A DNA stretch of 64,000 nt from Mumia sp. ZJ1417 (GTDB lineage Bacteria > Actinomycetota > Actinomycetes > Propionibacteriales > Nocardioidaceae). Below, piece after piece: positions 7,777 through 16,410 of the stretch. Position numbers and translations under genes: made by a program. Below the pieces are notes generated by a model. The model worked only from the letters and a program-made list of their open reading frames with translations, searched no databases and had not been told where the DNA came from. The DNA is taken from positions 3,224,001-3,288,000 of the forward strand of contig NZ_CP059901.1 in assembly GCF_014127285.1 (NCBI RefSeq). The letters are read 5' to 3'. The stretch's first letter is position 1; every line of letters begins with the position of its first letter.

Positions 7777-9150
7777 TCAGCGGGGCTGGTGGAGGCGGCG
7801 GGCGGCCTCGGCGACGGACCCGCTCATCGACGGATAGACCGTGAACGCGTTCGCGACCTGGTCGGTCGTGAGTCCCGTCGAGACCGCGAGCGACACCGAG
7901 TGGATGAGCTCGGAGGCCCTCGGTGCGACGACGACGCCGCCGATCACCGCGCCACCGCCGGCGCGGCAGAAGAGCTTCACGAAACCGTCGCGCACGCCCT
8001 GCATCTTGGCCCGCGGGTTGCCCGACAGCCGCAGCGTCACCGCCTCCGCGTCGATCTCGCCCGCGTCGACCTCCTTCTGGGTCACGCCGACGGTCGCGAT
8101 CTCGGGAGCGGTGAAGACGTTGCTCACGACCGTGCGCAGGCGCAGCGGGTGGACCGCGTCGCCGAGCGCGTGCGCCATCGCGATCCGCCCCTGCATCGCC
8201 GCGACCGAGGCCAGCATCAGGACACCGGTGCAGTCACCGGCCGCATACACACCGCGCACCGACGTCCGCGACACGCGATCGACCTGGATGAACCCACCGG
8301 AGTCGACCGTGACTCCGGCCGTGTCCAGCCCGAGCCCCTCACTGTTGGGGATCGAGCCGAGCGCGAGAAGGCAGTGCGAGCCCTCGACCTCGCGCCCGTC
8401 GGTGAGTCGTACGAGGACGCGGTCGCCCTTGCGCTCCACCGACTCCATCCGCGAGCGCGACAAGACGTTCATCCCACGACGCGTAAAGACCTCCTCGAGC
8501 ACGACCGCGGCGTCCGGGTCCTCGCCGGGGAGCACGCGATCACGGCTCGAGACCAGCGTCACGTCGCAGCCGAGCGCCTTGTACGCCCCGGCGAACTCCG
8601 CGCCCGTCACACCGGACCCGACGACGATCAGGTGCTCCGGCAGCTCGTCGAGCTCGTAGACCTGCTCCCACGTGAGGATGCGCTCCCCGTCGGGGATCGC
8701 CGTGTCGACCACACGCGGGTGCGCGCCCGTGGCGAGCAGGACGATCTGGGACGACAGCTCCTCCGTCCCACCGTCGGCACGCTCGACAACCACCGTCTCG
8801 GGCCCGTCCAGCCGAGCGGTTCCGGCGATCACCTGGACGTTCTCGCGCTCGATCCGGCGGCGGATGTCGTCGGACTGGGCCACGGCCAGCCGCTTGACGC
8901 GCTGGTTGACCTGGCGCAGATCGACGACCGACGCGGACGTCGTACGGATGCCGAGCTCGCTGGAACCGGACACGTCGGTCATGAGGTCGGACGTGGCGAT
9001 CAGCGTCTTGCTGGGGACGCAGTCGGTGAGGACGGTCGAGCCGCCGAGCCCGTCGCGCTCGACGACGGTGACCTCCGCCCCGAGCTGTGCCGCGACCAGC
9101 GCAGCCTCGTACCCACCAGGTCCACCACCGACGATCACGACACGATTCAC
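7777..9150 (-). CDS. lpdA: NAD(P)H-quinone oxidoreductase of the LpdA type (flavoprotein disulfide reductase family)
   Basis: A 457-residue FAD flavoprotein. The N-terminal dinucleotide site VVIVGGGPGGYEA and a second NAD(P) site (VVGSGVTGAEFAGAY) give the dihydrolipoamide-dehydrogenase fold. The redox CxxxxC is broken: position 39 is Thr and only C44 remains (DCVPSKT). The C-terminal HPT-x-SE active-site motif is replaced by YPSMSGS. Both changes are those of M. tuberculosis Rv3303c (LpdA), which reduces quinones rather than lipoamide. Start GTG 9150 gives the canonical N-terminus; an ATG just upstream is out of frame. Confidence 0.92.
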   Translation of the reverse strand: MNRVVIVGGGPGGYEAALVAAQLGAEVTVVERDGLGGSTVLTDCVPSKTLIATSDLMTDVSGSSELGIRTTSASVVDLRQVNQRVKRLAVAQSDDIRRRIERENVQVIAGTARLDGPETVVVERADGGTEELSSQIVLLATGAHPRVVDTAIPDGERILTWEQVYELDELPEHLIVVGSGVTGAEFAGAYKALGCDVTLVSSRDRVLPGEDPDAAVVLEEVFTRRGMNVLSRSRMESVERKGDRVLVRLTDGREVEGSHCLLALGSIPNSEGLGLDTAGVTVDSGGFIQVDRVSRTSVRGVYAAGDCTGVLMLASVAAMQGRIAMAHALGDAVHPLRLRTVVSNVFTAPEIATVGVTQKEVDAGEIDAEAVTLRLSGNPRAKMQGVRDGFVKLFCRAGGGAVIGGVVVAPRASELIHSVSLAVSTGLTTDQVANAFTVYPSMSGSVAEAARRLHQPR

Positions 9151-9203
9151 GTGGTCATTGTCTCGCACCCGGGACTTCGGGCACGTCGCGGCCGGGTACG
9201 GAC

Positions 9204-9237
9204 GACCCCCGCTGTCGCGTACGCCACAGCGGGGGTC
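9204..9237 (-). terminator. Terminator hairpin after haem oxygenase
   Basis: A perfect 12-bp stem (GACCCCCGCTGT at 9204-9215 with 9226-9237) and a 10-base loop that can add three inner pairs. It starts 17 bases beyond the stop codon of the haem oxygenase gene on the minus strand, ahead of lpdA. Confidence 0.7.
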
Positions 9238-9253
9238 GGGAGACCGGCGAAGG

Positions 9254-9904
9254 TCAGGCGGACATCTCCGCGAACAACGCCTCGTTGAGCGCGAACGCGA
9301 CCTTGACCTCGTCGACGACGCGCTGCTTGGTCGCGGAGTCGAACGGGAGCGCGTCGAGGTTCGCGCGGTAGCCGTCCTTGAAGAGCTTCGGCTTCGGGAT
9401 CTCCGGGAAGTCGTAAAACGACACGCCACCCTCGACCAGGCCGTACTCCCGCTGCAGGATGCGCCCGATCGCCTGCCCGCCCGAGAGGTCACCGAGGTAG
9501 CGCGTGTAGTGGTGCGCGAGATAGAGCACGGCGTCGTCGCGGGTCGCCGCGATCCGCTCGGCATAGGCGGTGGCGGCCGGGCCGACCGGCAGGTCGCGCC
9601 ACGAGTCACCGGCCAGCACACGCAGATCGGCGTCGATCGCGTCGGCACGCATCAGCGCCTCGTCGACGACTGCAGCGGCGACCGCATCACCGGCCAGGTC
9701 GCGACCAACGGTCTCCAGGGCGTCGTACACCGAAGCGAGCTGGCGCAGGAACACCGTGTAGGCCTCGACGGACGAGCGGCCCTCGAGAAGCTCGCTCATG
9801 AACGTCGAGCTCTCCGCGGACGTGTGCTCGGCGCGCGACCCCTCACGCATCAACGTCGAGAGCGCGTCCTGCGCAAGAGTCTCGGGTGCGGCGGTGACGG
9901 TCAT
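9254..9904 (-). CDS. hmuO: Haem oxygenase (HmuO type)
   Basis: Opens haem to biliverdin, CO and Fe2+, releasing iron after haem import; a cytoplasmic enzyme needing an electron donor. The 216-residue chain aligns over its whole length with C. diphtheriae HmuO: H27 in AEHTSAESSTFMSELLEG sits where the proximal haem ligand is, and HHYTRYLGDLSGGQAIGR is the distal-helix glycine motif. ATG 9904 is chosen over an upstream in-frame ATG (9967) because it fits the family N-terminus. It is transcribed away from hmuTUV across a shared control region, and a TATTAT -10-like element lies about 50 bases upstream. Confidence 0.95.
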   Translation of the reverse strand: MTVTAAPETLAQDALSTLMREGSRAEHTSAESSTFMSELLEGRSSVEAYTVFLRQLASVYDALETVGRDLAGDAVAAAVVDEALMRADAIDADLRVLAGDSWRDLPVGPAATAYAERIAATRDDAVLYLAHHYTRYLGDLSGGQAIGRILQREYGLVEGGVSFYDFPEIPKPKLFKDGYRANLDALPFDSATKQRVVDEVKVAFALNEALFAEMSA

Positions 9905-9953
9905 GGGGAGGGCCTCCACGGGGCGTTCGAGGGACGGTCGTCGAGCAGTCCCA

Positions 9954-10092
9954 ATAATATGACACACCGTCAGAATCGATAGGACATCGCGTCAGAACCA
10001 ACCTGACGATGCGTCACTTTAACCCCGGAGATCACAGCCAGGCAAGGCTTACCTATGCTGGATACCAGCGAGGTTAGGTGAGCCTCATTCAG
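9954..10092. promoter_or_regulatory. Divergent hmuO/hmuT control region with DtxR/IdeR-like site
   Basis: An inverted pair AGGCTTACCT (10045-10054) and AGGTGAGCCT (10076-10085) lies upstream of hmuT. The second half is part of TTAGGTGAGCCT, which agrees with the left part of the DtxR/IdeR consensus (TTAGGTTAGGCTAACCTAA, 12 of 19 positions by my count). A -10-like TATGCT (10054-10059) overlaps the first half-site. ATAATA at 9954-9959 reads TATTAT on the minus strand and may be the hmuO -10. This supports iron-repressed, divergent transcription; the DtxR assignment is inference. Confidence 0.6.
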
Positions 10093-10124
10093 AGGCAGCC
10101 TCGTGGTCAGATCGGAGTGCCCCC

Positions 10125-11222
10125 GTGCGTCGCCGCCTTCTCTCGCTCGTCTCGCTCCTGTGCGCCGGCGCACTCCTCTCGGGCTGCGCCACCGGGGTCG
10201 ACGGCGAGGCGGGCGCGATCGACGCGATCACCACCATCCCCTCCCTCGCCGACGTCGAGGTCTCGGCGTCGCCCAAGGACCTGACCGGCGAGATCAGTGT
10301 CGACCTCGGCGCCGACGAGCCCGAGCCGGTCACCACCGATCCGACCCGGACACTCCCCGTCACGGTCAAGGACAGCCAGGGCACACGCGTCGCGGTGAAG
10401 TCCGCAGACCGCGTCCTCGCGCTCGACCAGTACGGCACGCTGTCGCAGATCGTGTACGAGCTGGGTCTCGGCGACACGCTCGTCGGACGCGACGTCTCGA
10501 CGCAGTTCAACCAGGCCAAGGATCTCCCGCTCGTGACCCACAACGGTCACGAGCTCAACGGCGAGGCGATCCTCGACCTCTCCCCCGACCTGATCATCAC
10601 CGACACCTCGCTCGGGCCGTGGGACGTCATCGAGCAGGTCCGCGACGCCGGTGTCCCGGTCGTCGTCGTCGACAGCAAGCGCAACCTCGACAACGTCGCC
10701 GCGCTGATCGCCCAGGTCGCCTCGCCGCTCGGCGTGCCCGAGGCCGGCAAGGCGCTCGCCAAGCGGACCGCCGACGAGGTCGCCGCCGTGCGCACCGTCG
10801 TCGACCAGAAGGCGCCGAGCGCCGTCCAGGACAAGCTCCGCACGGTCTTCCTGTACGTACGGGGGCAGAGCGGCGTCTACTACATGTTCGGCGAGGACTC
10901 CGGGGCCGACGCGCTGATCTCGGCCACAGGAGCGTACGACGTCTCCGCGGAGATCGGCTGGAAGGGCATGAAACCGCTCAACGACGAGGGCATCGTCGCC
11001 GCCCAGCCGGACACCATCATCATGATGACCAAGGGCCTGGAGTCCGCCGGCGGCGTCGACGGGCTGCTCGAGCGCTACCCGTCGCTGGCCAACACACCCG
11101 CCGGCAAGAACCGTCGCTTCCTCACGATGCCGGACAGCCAGATCCTCAGCTTCGGGCCGCGCAGCGCCGACGTGATCAACGCACTCGCCGTCGCGATGTA
11201 CGCCCCGGAGTCGCTGCAATGA
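10125..11222 (+). CDS. hmuT: Haem ABC transporter substrate-binding lipoprotein
   Basis: A 365-residue exported lipoprotein: a basic N-terminus, a hydrophobic core and the lipobox LLSGC with C21. The mature chain is a TroA/BtuF-type binding protein (RVLALDQYGTLSQIVYELGL, LVGRDVST, SPDLIITD, long central helix, MPDSQILSFGPR). It should capture haem at the outer face of the membrane and hand it to HmuUV. Start GTG 10125 has a short GGAG upstream. Its stop overlaps the hmuU start (ATGA). Confidence 0.92.
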   Translation: MRRRLLSLVSLLCAGALLSGCATGVDGEAGAIDAITTIPSLADVEVSASPKDLTGEISVDLGADEPEPVTTDPTRTLPVTVKDSQGTRVAVKSADRVLALDQYGTLSQIVYELGLGDTLVGRDVSTQFNQAKDLPLVTHNGHELNGEAILDLSPDLIITDTSLGPWDVIEQVRDAGVPVVVVDSKRNLDNVAALIAQVASPLGVPEAGKALAKRTADEVAAVRTVVDQKAPSAVQDKLRTVFLYVRGQSGVYYMFGEDSGADALISATGAYDVSAEIGWKGMKPLNDEGIVAAQPDTIIMMTKGLESAGGVDGLLERYPSLANTPAGKNRRFLTMPDSQILSFGPRSADVINALAVAMYAPESLQ

Positions 11223-12289
11223 CCACCGTCGACCCGACGATCTCGGCCCGGTTCCGCCTCAGCGCGACTGTCATCCTCTTCGCCGGCCTCGCGGTCGCGC
11301 TCGTCGTGCTCGCGCTGGTCTCGGCAGGGACCGGCCAGCTCGCGATCCCGCCCGCGGAGGTGCTCGGCTCGTTCCTGCACCGGCTCGGGATCGACGTCGG
11401 ACCGATGCCCGCCCACCCGCAAGGCGATGCCGCGCTGTGGAGCATCCGTTTCCCGAGGGTCGCGATGGCGATCCTCGTCGGCGCAGCGCTGTCGGCGGCC
11501 GGGGCGCTCATGCAGGGCGTGTTCGGCAACCCTCTCGCCGAGCCGGGCGTGATCGGAGTCTCCTCGGGTGCGGCGGTCGCCGCTGCCTGCGCGATGGTCT
11601 TCGGCTTCACCGCACTCGGTACGTGGACGGTGCCGGCGCTCGCCTTCGTCGGCGGCCTCATCACCACGGTCGCGGTCTACCTACTGTCGCGCTCCGACGG
11701 CCGTACCGAGGTCGTCACCCTCGTACTCACGGGCATCGCGGTCAACGCGGTCACCGGAGCCCTGCTCGCGCTGATGATGTTCCTCGCCGACACGCAGGCG
11801 CGCGAGGAGATCGTGTTCTGGCAGCTCGGCAGCCTCAACGGCACCCGCTGGGAGTACGTGGGCGTGGTCGCACCGCTCGCCGTCATCGGCATCGCCGGGG
11901 CGTTCCTGCTCAGCCGCAAGCTCGACCTGCTCGCCCTCGGCGACCGCGCGGCGCGCCACGTCGGAGTCGACGTCGAGCGCCTGCGCATCGGGGCGATCAC
12001 CCTGGTCGCGTTGCTCACCGCGGCGGCCGTGGCGTTCTGCGGGATCATCGCCTTCGTCGGCCTGGTCGTCCCGCACCTCATGCGCATGGTCGTCGGTCCC
12101 GGCCACCGGCTGCTCCTGCCGGCCAGCGTCCTCGGCGGCGCGGTTCTGCTGCTCGCCGCCGACCTCGTCGCCCGCACCGCCGTCCCCTACGCCGAGCTGC
12201 CGATCGGGATGCTGACGTCGCTCATCGGAGGCCCGATGTTCTTCTGGCTGCTGCGCCGCACCCGTCGTACCTCGGGAGGCTGGGCATGA
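11219..12289 (+). CDS. hmuU: Haem ABC transporter permease
   Basis: A 356-residue FecCD-family permease with about ten hydrophobic segments. The family motifs are clear: IRFPRVAMAILVGAALSAAG, GVFGNPLAEPGVIGVSSGAA, and the coupling region GIIAFVGLVVPHLMRMVVG near the C-terminus. It forms the membrane channel for haem delivered by HmuT. ATGA overlaps at both ends couple it to hmuT and hmuV. Confidence 0.95.
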   Translation: MTTVDPTISARFRLSATVILFAGLAVALVVLALVSAGTGQLAIPPAEVLGSFLHRLGIDVGPMPAHPQGDAALWSIRFPRVAMAILVGAALSAAGALMQGVFGNPLAEPGVIGVSSGAAVAAACAMVFGFTALGTWTVPALAFVGGLITTVAVYLLSRSDGRTEVVTLVLTGIAVNAVTGALLALMMFLADTQAREEIVFWQLGSLNGTRWEYVGVVAPLAVIGIAGAFLLSRKLDLLALGDRAARHVGVDVERLRIGAITLVALLTAAAVAFCGIIAFVGLVVPHLMRMVVGPGHRLLLPASVLGGAVLLLAADLVARTAVPYAELPIGMLTSLIGGPMFFWLLRRTRRTSGGWA

Positions 12290-13086
12290 CCGCGCGCGCC
12301 ACGCTGCAGGTCCTCGGCGGCTCCGTCTCGTACGGGCCGGCCACGATCCTGCGCGAGGTCGACCTCGACGTGCACCCGAGCGAGCTGCTCGTGCTCGTGG
12401 GCCCCAACGGCGCGGGGAAGTCGACACTCCTCGGCGTCCTCGCGGGCGACGTGGCGCTGTCGCAGGGCAAGGTGCTCCTCGACGGCGAGCCCCTCGGGTC
12501 GCGCCGCGCCGGAGAGCTGTCGCGGCGCCGCTCGGTCCTCCTGCAGGAGCACCGGCTGTCGTTCCCCTTCACCGTCGCCGAGGTCGTCGCGATGGGCCGC
12601 GCACCGTGGCACGGGCGTGACGAGTCCGACTCGGACGACGCGGTGGTCGCCGACGCGATGCGCCGTACGGACGTCGAGCGGCTGTCAACACGCAAGTTCC
12701 CCACGCTCTCCGGCGGCGAGAAGGGCCGTACCTCGTTCGCACGGGTGATGGCCCAAGAGGCGCCGATCGTGCTGCTCGACGAGCCGACCGCCGCGCTCGA
12801 CATCGCCCACCAGGAAGCCCTGCTCACCGAGGCGCGCCGACTCGCACGCGAGGGCCACTCGGTCGTCGCCGTGCTGCACGACTTGTCGCTCGCGGCCGCG
12901 TACGCCGACCGCGTCTGCATCCTCGCCGGCGGCCAGGTCCGCGCCGACGGACCTCCGGCCGACGTGCTGCGTCCGGACCTGCTCAGCGACGTGTACGGCC
13001 ACCCGGTCGACGTCTTCACCCACCCGCGGACGGGCGACCTGATCGTCACGCCGCTCCGTACCCCCGTCGAGGAGGTCGTCCGATGA
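12286..13086 (+). CDS. hmuV: Haem ABC transporter ATP-binding protein
   Basis: A 266-residue ABC ATPase. It has Walker A GPNGAGKST, the Q-loop at LLQEHRLSFPF, signature LSGGEKGR, Walker B IVLLDEPTAAL and H-loop VLHDLS. The length and the FecCD partner place it in the haem/siderophore importer group. The start is coupled to hmuU, and its own stop overlaps the start of the following exported protein gene, so transporter and cell-surface genes form one translational chain. Confidence 0.95.
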   Translation: MTARATLQVLGGSVSYGPATILREVDLDVHPSELLVLVGPNGAGKSTLLGVLAGDVALSQGKVLLDGEPLGSRRAGELSRRRSVLLQEHRLSFPFTVAEVVAMGRAPWHGRDESDSDDAVVADAMRRTDVERLSTRKFPTLSGGEKGRTSFARVMAQEAPIVLLDEPTAALDIAHQEALLTEARRLAREGHSVVAVLHDLSLAAAYADRVCILAGGQVRADGPPADVLRPDLLSDVYGHPVDVFTHPRTGDLIVTPLRTPVEEVVR

Positions 13087-14234
13087 ACCCGCTGCTCCGC
13101 CGTGGCCTCGCCGGCGCCACCGCGCTCGCGCTGGCAGGCCCGATGGTCGCGCTCACCGCGGCGCCCGCCCACGCCGCCGCCCGGATCACCGTCACCAGCT
13201 CCGGAGGCAAGGCGACCGCCGCCACCGACGGCGCGACCACGTTGACCGTCAAGGGTCGCGGGTTCCAGTCGATCGAGGGCGGCGCCGGCGGCATCTATGT
13301 CGCGTTCGGCTGGGTCTCCGACCCGACGGGCGACTCCTGGAAACCGTCGCAGGGCGGTGCGACCGGCGACGACTACCGCTACGTGCCGGACAGCGAGTCC
13401 GCCGACAACGCCGGCCACCAGCGCTTCCTCGCCTTCCCCGGCTCGGACACGGCGTCGTCGGCGAACGGCACCCTCAGCGCCTCGGGCGGGTTCACGACGA
13501 CGCTCAGCGTGCCGGGCGCACGCTTCTCGTCGGTCGACCGCTCCGGCAAGGCCGTCGAGGTGGACTGCACCGAAGTCACGTGCGGTGTCCTCACGATCGG
13601 CGCCCACGGCATCAAGAGCCCCCGCAACGAGACCTTCACCCCCGTACGCTTCGCGGCCTCGTCCGGGAGCACGGTGACCCAGCCGTCGGCGGGCGCCGCG
13701 ACGCCGGCCGACGCCGCTCCGACCGTCGCCACCCCGACCGCGCCCGCGCGTACGGGCACGGCGGCGGTCGCCGTCGATCGCGCCACCGCCGTCGTCGGCC
13801 GTGTCCTCACCTTCACCGGCACGTCGTTCCAGCCCGGCGAGCAGGTCGTCGCGACGCTCGACGACGGGGTCGCCGCGGTCGGTCCGCTCGCCGCGGGCCA
13901 GTCCGGCGAGGTCGCCGGCGTCCTCCAGCTCCCGGCGACGATCGAGCCCGGCACGCACGTCCTGCGGCTGACCGGCGCGGCCAGCGGAGCCGTCCCGGAG
14001 GTCACCTTCGCGATCGCGGCGGCGCCGCCGGTCGTGGACGCGACGGCCGCCGAGGCAGCTGACGATGGCCCGACGACTGCCGCCTGGGTCTTCCTCGCGG
14101 TCGCCGGCGTCCTCCTGCTCGCCGCCGTCGTCGGCGCGGTCCTGCGCGTACGGCGCGCGCGTCGCGCCCAGGCGACCCAGGCGTCGTCGACAGCACAGGC
14201 ACCGTCGACCGATCCCGCGGAGGCGGTCCGATGA
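13083..14234 (+). CDS. Exported, membrane-anchored protein of the haem locus
   Basis: A 383-residue protein with a signal peptide (cleavage near AHA-A, residue about 30), an exported domain, a Thr/Ala/Pro-rich linker, a second Ig-like region (about 220-310) and a C-terminal membrane anchor (about 330-352) with a basic tail. The first exported domain resembles the central region (about 302-448) of the protein at 16411-18336: both share G-x-D-S/T-WKPS, a stretch ending in ETFTP, and a similar order. No HtaA motif is present. By position it is probably a haem-binding or haem-relay surface protein; this is inference. Confidence 0.8.
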   Translation: MNPLLRRGLAGATALALAGPMVALTAAPAHAAARITVTSSGGKATAATDGATTLTVKGRGFQSIEGGAGGIYVAFGWVSDPTGDSWKPSQGGATGDDYRYVPDSESADNAGHQRFLAFPGSDTASSANGTLSASGGFTTTLSVPGARFSSVDRSGKAVEVDCTEVTCGVLTIGAHGIKSPRNETFTPVRFAASSGSTVTQPSAGAATPADAAPTVATPTAPARTGTAAVAVDRATAVVGRVLTFTGTSFQPGEQVVATLDDGVAAVGPLAAGQSGEVAGVLQLPATIEPGTHVLRLTGAASGAVPEVTFAIAAAPPVVDATAAEAADDGPTTAAWVFLAVAGVLLLAAVVGAVLRVRRARRAQATQASSTAQAPSTDPAEAVR

Positions 14235-16369
14235 CCCGCCGTCTGGCCGTGGCCGCCTCGATCGCTCTCGTCGCCCTCGCCACCCCGCTCGTCCCGGCCG
14301 CCGCTGACGGCGCTGACGGCGCGAGCCAGACCACCGCCCGCGAGGTCACCGGCGCCACCCTGCGCTGGGGCCTGTCGAACGAGGTGAACAACAGGGCGTT
14401 CGCTCCCGGATCCTTCAACTTCATGTCCGCAGGCACGATCTCTGACCCCGGCAAGGGCGGCCAGACGATCATCTCCGCCGACTCGTGGTCGAACGGGAAG
14501 CCTGCGGGCTGGAAGGCCTCGTCGCGCAACGTCGCGCTGGAGAAGAAGACCACCTCGGGCTCGTACGCACCCGCGACATGGAGCGGGCTCACGACCTCCC
14601 CAAGCGGAGCCCCGATCGCCTCGCCGACCAGCGGCACGTTCACCGACCACCAGATCGTGCTGTCCGAGGGCTCCGGTTGGGTCGATCCGGACACCGGTCG
14701 TGCCTCGCTCTCGTGGCGGGGATCCTTCACCGTCGTCTTCTACTCAGGGATGTCGTTCTTCTCCGTGTCCGACCCGGCACTGAGCGTCGACCGGGACGGT
14801 ACGGGCGTGCTCACCGCAACGCTCAGCGGCTTCGGCTCCAGCCTCGCCGACCCGTCGGTGTGGAAGCCCGTGGCGGCGAAGAAGGTCACGCTCGCGACGC
14901 TCCCGGAGGTCCAGCTCGGCGCCGACGGCACCACGGCGACGCCCTCGTACGAAGGGGTGCGCAACGGCGCGGTCGACCAGAACGTCACGAAGCCAGGCTG
15001 GGGCTCGTGGCCGACGTCGTTCGTCGCGTGGCTCGCCGGTGCCGGCTCCGGCTCGTACTGGTACTCCTCGGGCGGTGCGGTCGATGCCAACAAGCCGCCG
15101 CTGCCCGTCCACGTCGCGTGGGAGCTCGGCGACGTGCTCGACACGGATCCGCAGGACCCTGGCGTGCCGGAGGATCCCGATCCTCAGGTCCCGACACCGA
15201 CCACCCCGACACCCGAGAACCCGGCACCGTCGCCCGCTCCTTCAGGTGACGACAAGGCGACCAAGACGTTCAAGGTCTCCGACGCGCAGCTCCGCTGGGG
15301 CCTGAACAGCGAGATGAGCAACTCCGCATTCGCCCCGGGGACGTACAACTTCTTCTCGGCGGGCACGGTTCCCAACCCCGGTCGCGGTGGCCAGACGTTG
15401 CCCCAGGGCAGCTGGAAGGCACGCGCGGGCAACGTCCGGATCGAGAAGGAGACGGCGAACGGCGGCCACCACCTGGCGACCTGGGACGGCCTCCGCACGA
15501 CGCCGAACGGTCAGCCCCTCGGCGCCACCACCAACGGCCTCCTCAGCGATCACACGGTCGTCATCGACGGCGGCACCGGCACGGTGAACCCGACGAAGAA
15601 GACGGCGATGATCCGCTGGACGGGCACCTTCACGGTGCTGCTCTACAGCGGCATGTCCTACTTCACGATCACCGACCCGGTGCTCACGGTCAGCAAGGGC
15701 GTAGCCCGTCTCGACGGCACGCTCGGCGGGTACGCGTCCGACCGCAACGACACCTCCGTCTGGAAGCCGCTGTCGCCGACGTCGGCCCGGCTCGCCGATG
15801 CCTCGGTCCGGAGCCTGTCGAACGCCCGCGGGTTCACGGTGACGCCGCGGTTCACCGGTGTCCGGTACGAGGCTCCGGGCGGCGCCGTCGCCCAGAACCG
15901 GGACGCGTCGGGTTGGGGGGCTTTCCCGACATCGTTCGTCCGCTTCCAGGAGAAGGTCGGGACAGCCTCGTACTGGTACAGCAGCGGCGCCTCCACCGAT
16001 CGCTTCAAGTCGGCCCTGCCGATCACCTTCAGCTACGACGCCGACAAGCCCGCGAGCGCTCCGAAGGGGGGCATCCCGACCGGCGGTGAGGACGACGCCG
16101 GCTCCGGGACGTCGACCGGCTCCACCGGCTCGGGGCTCGGCACGCCCGCCGCCCCGTTCGGATCCGCAGCTCTGCCGCCGGCCGCGACCGACGCCCGTAC
16201 GGTCGTCGGCGCGACGGTGCCCGTCGGCACCACCGAAGGCATCCGCCCGGTCGCCCAACCCCTCGGGGGGTCGTCCCCGACCTGGCCCTGGTGGGCCGGC
16301 GGCGCCATGGCTCTCGGCGCGCTGCTCGTCACCGCCGGCTCGCGCGCATTGACCCGACGCACCTCCTGA
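14231..16369 (+). CDS. htaA: HtaA-type haem-binding surface protein, two HtaA domains
   Basis: A 712-residue protein that in corynebacteria binds haem and haemoglobin outside the cell and passes haem to HmuT. A signal peptide is followed by HtaA domain 1 (about 40-303, starting LRWGLSNE) and domain 2 (about 350-606, starting LRWGLNSE). A Pro/Thr linker lies between them, and a C-terminal membrane segment (WPWWAGGAMALGALLV) with a basic tail anchors it. Each repeat shows F-x-SAGT, a DH segment, an F-T-V-x-x-YSGMS-(F/Y)F segment and a GSYWYSSG-type end (SGSYWYSSG in domain 1, TASYWYSSG in domain 2). The conserved Tyr and His in these blocks are candidate haem ligands. The start overlaps the previous stop (ATGA). 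Confidence 0.93.
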   Translation: MTRRLAVAASIALVALATPLVPAAADGADGASQTTAREVTGATLRWGLSNEVNNRAFAPGSFNFMSAGTISDPGKGGQTIISADSWSNGKPAGWKASSRNVALEKKTTSGSYAPATWSGLTTSPSGAPIASPTSGTFTDHQIVLSEGSGWVDPDTGRASLSWRGSFTVVFYSGMSFFSVSDPALSVDRDGTGVLTATLSGFGSSLADPSVWKPVAAKKVTLATLPEVQLGADGTTATPSYEGVRNGAVDQNVTKPGWGSWPTSFVAWLAGAGSGSYWYSSGGAVDANKPPLPVHVAWELGDVLDTDPQDPGVPEDPDPQVPTPTTPTPENPAPSPAPSGDDKATKTFKVSDAQLRWGLNSEMSNSAFAPGTYNFFSAGTVPNPGRGGQTLPQGSWKARAGNVRIEKETANGGHHLATWDGLRTTPNGQPLGATTNGLLSDHTVVIDGGTGTVNPTKKTAMIRWTGTFTVLLYSGMSYFTITDPVLTVSKGVARLDGTLGGYASDRNDTSVWKPLSPTSARLADASVRSLSNARGFTVTPRFTGVRYEAPGGAVAQNRDASGWGAFPTSFVRFQEKVGTASYWYSSGASTDRFKSALPITFSYDADKPASAPKGGIPTGGEDDAGSGTSTGSTGSGLGTPAAPFGSAALPPAATDARTVVGATVPVGTTEGIRPVAQPLGGSSPTWPWWAGGAMALGALLVTAGSRALTRRTS

Positions 16370-16410
16370 TCTGTCTCACCCCCATCCCCACACGAAGGGA
16401 AGCACCACCC

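Noticed and set aside
7777-9150. Dihydrolipoamide dehydrogenase of the pyruvate dehydrogenase complex
   Set aside because: One redox Cys and the C-terminal active-site His are replaced, as in LpdA quinone reductase.
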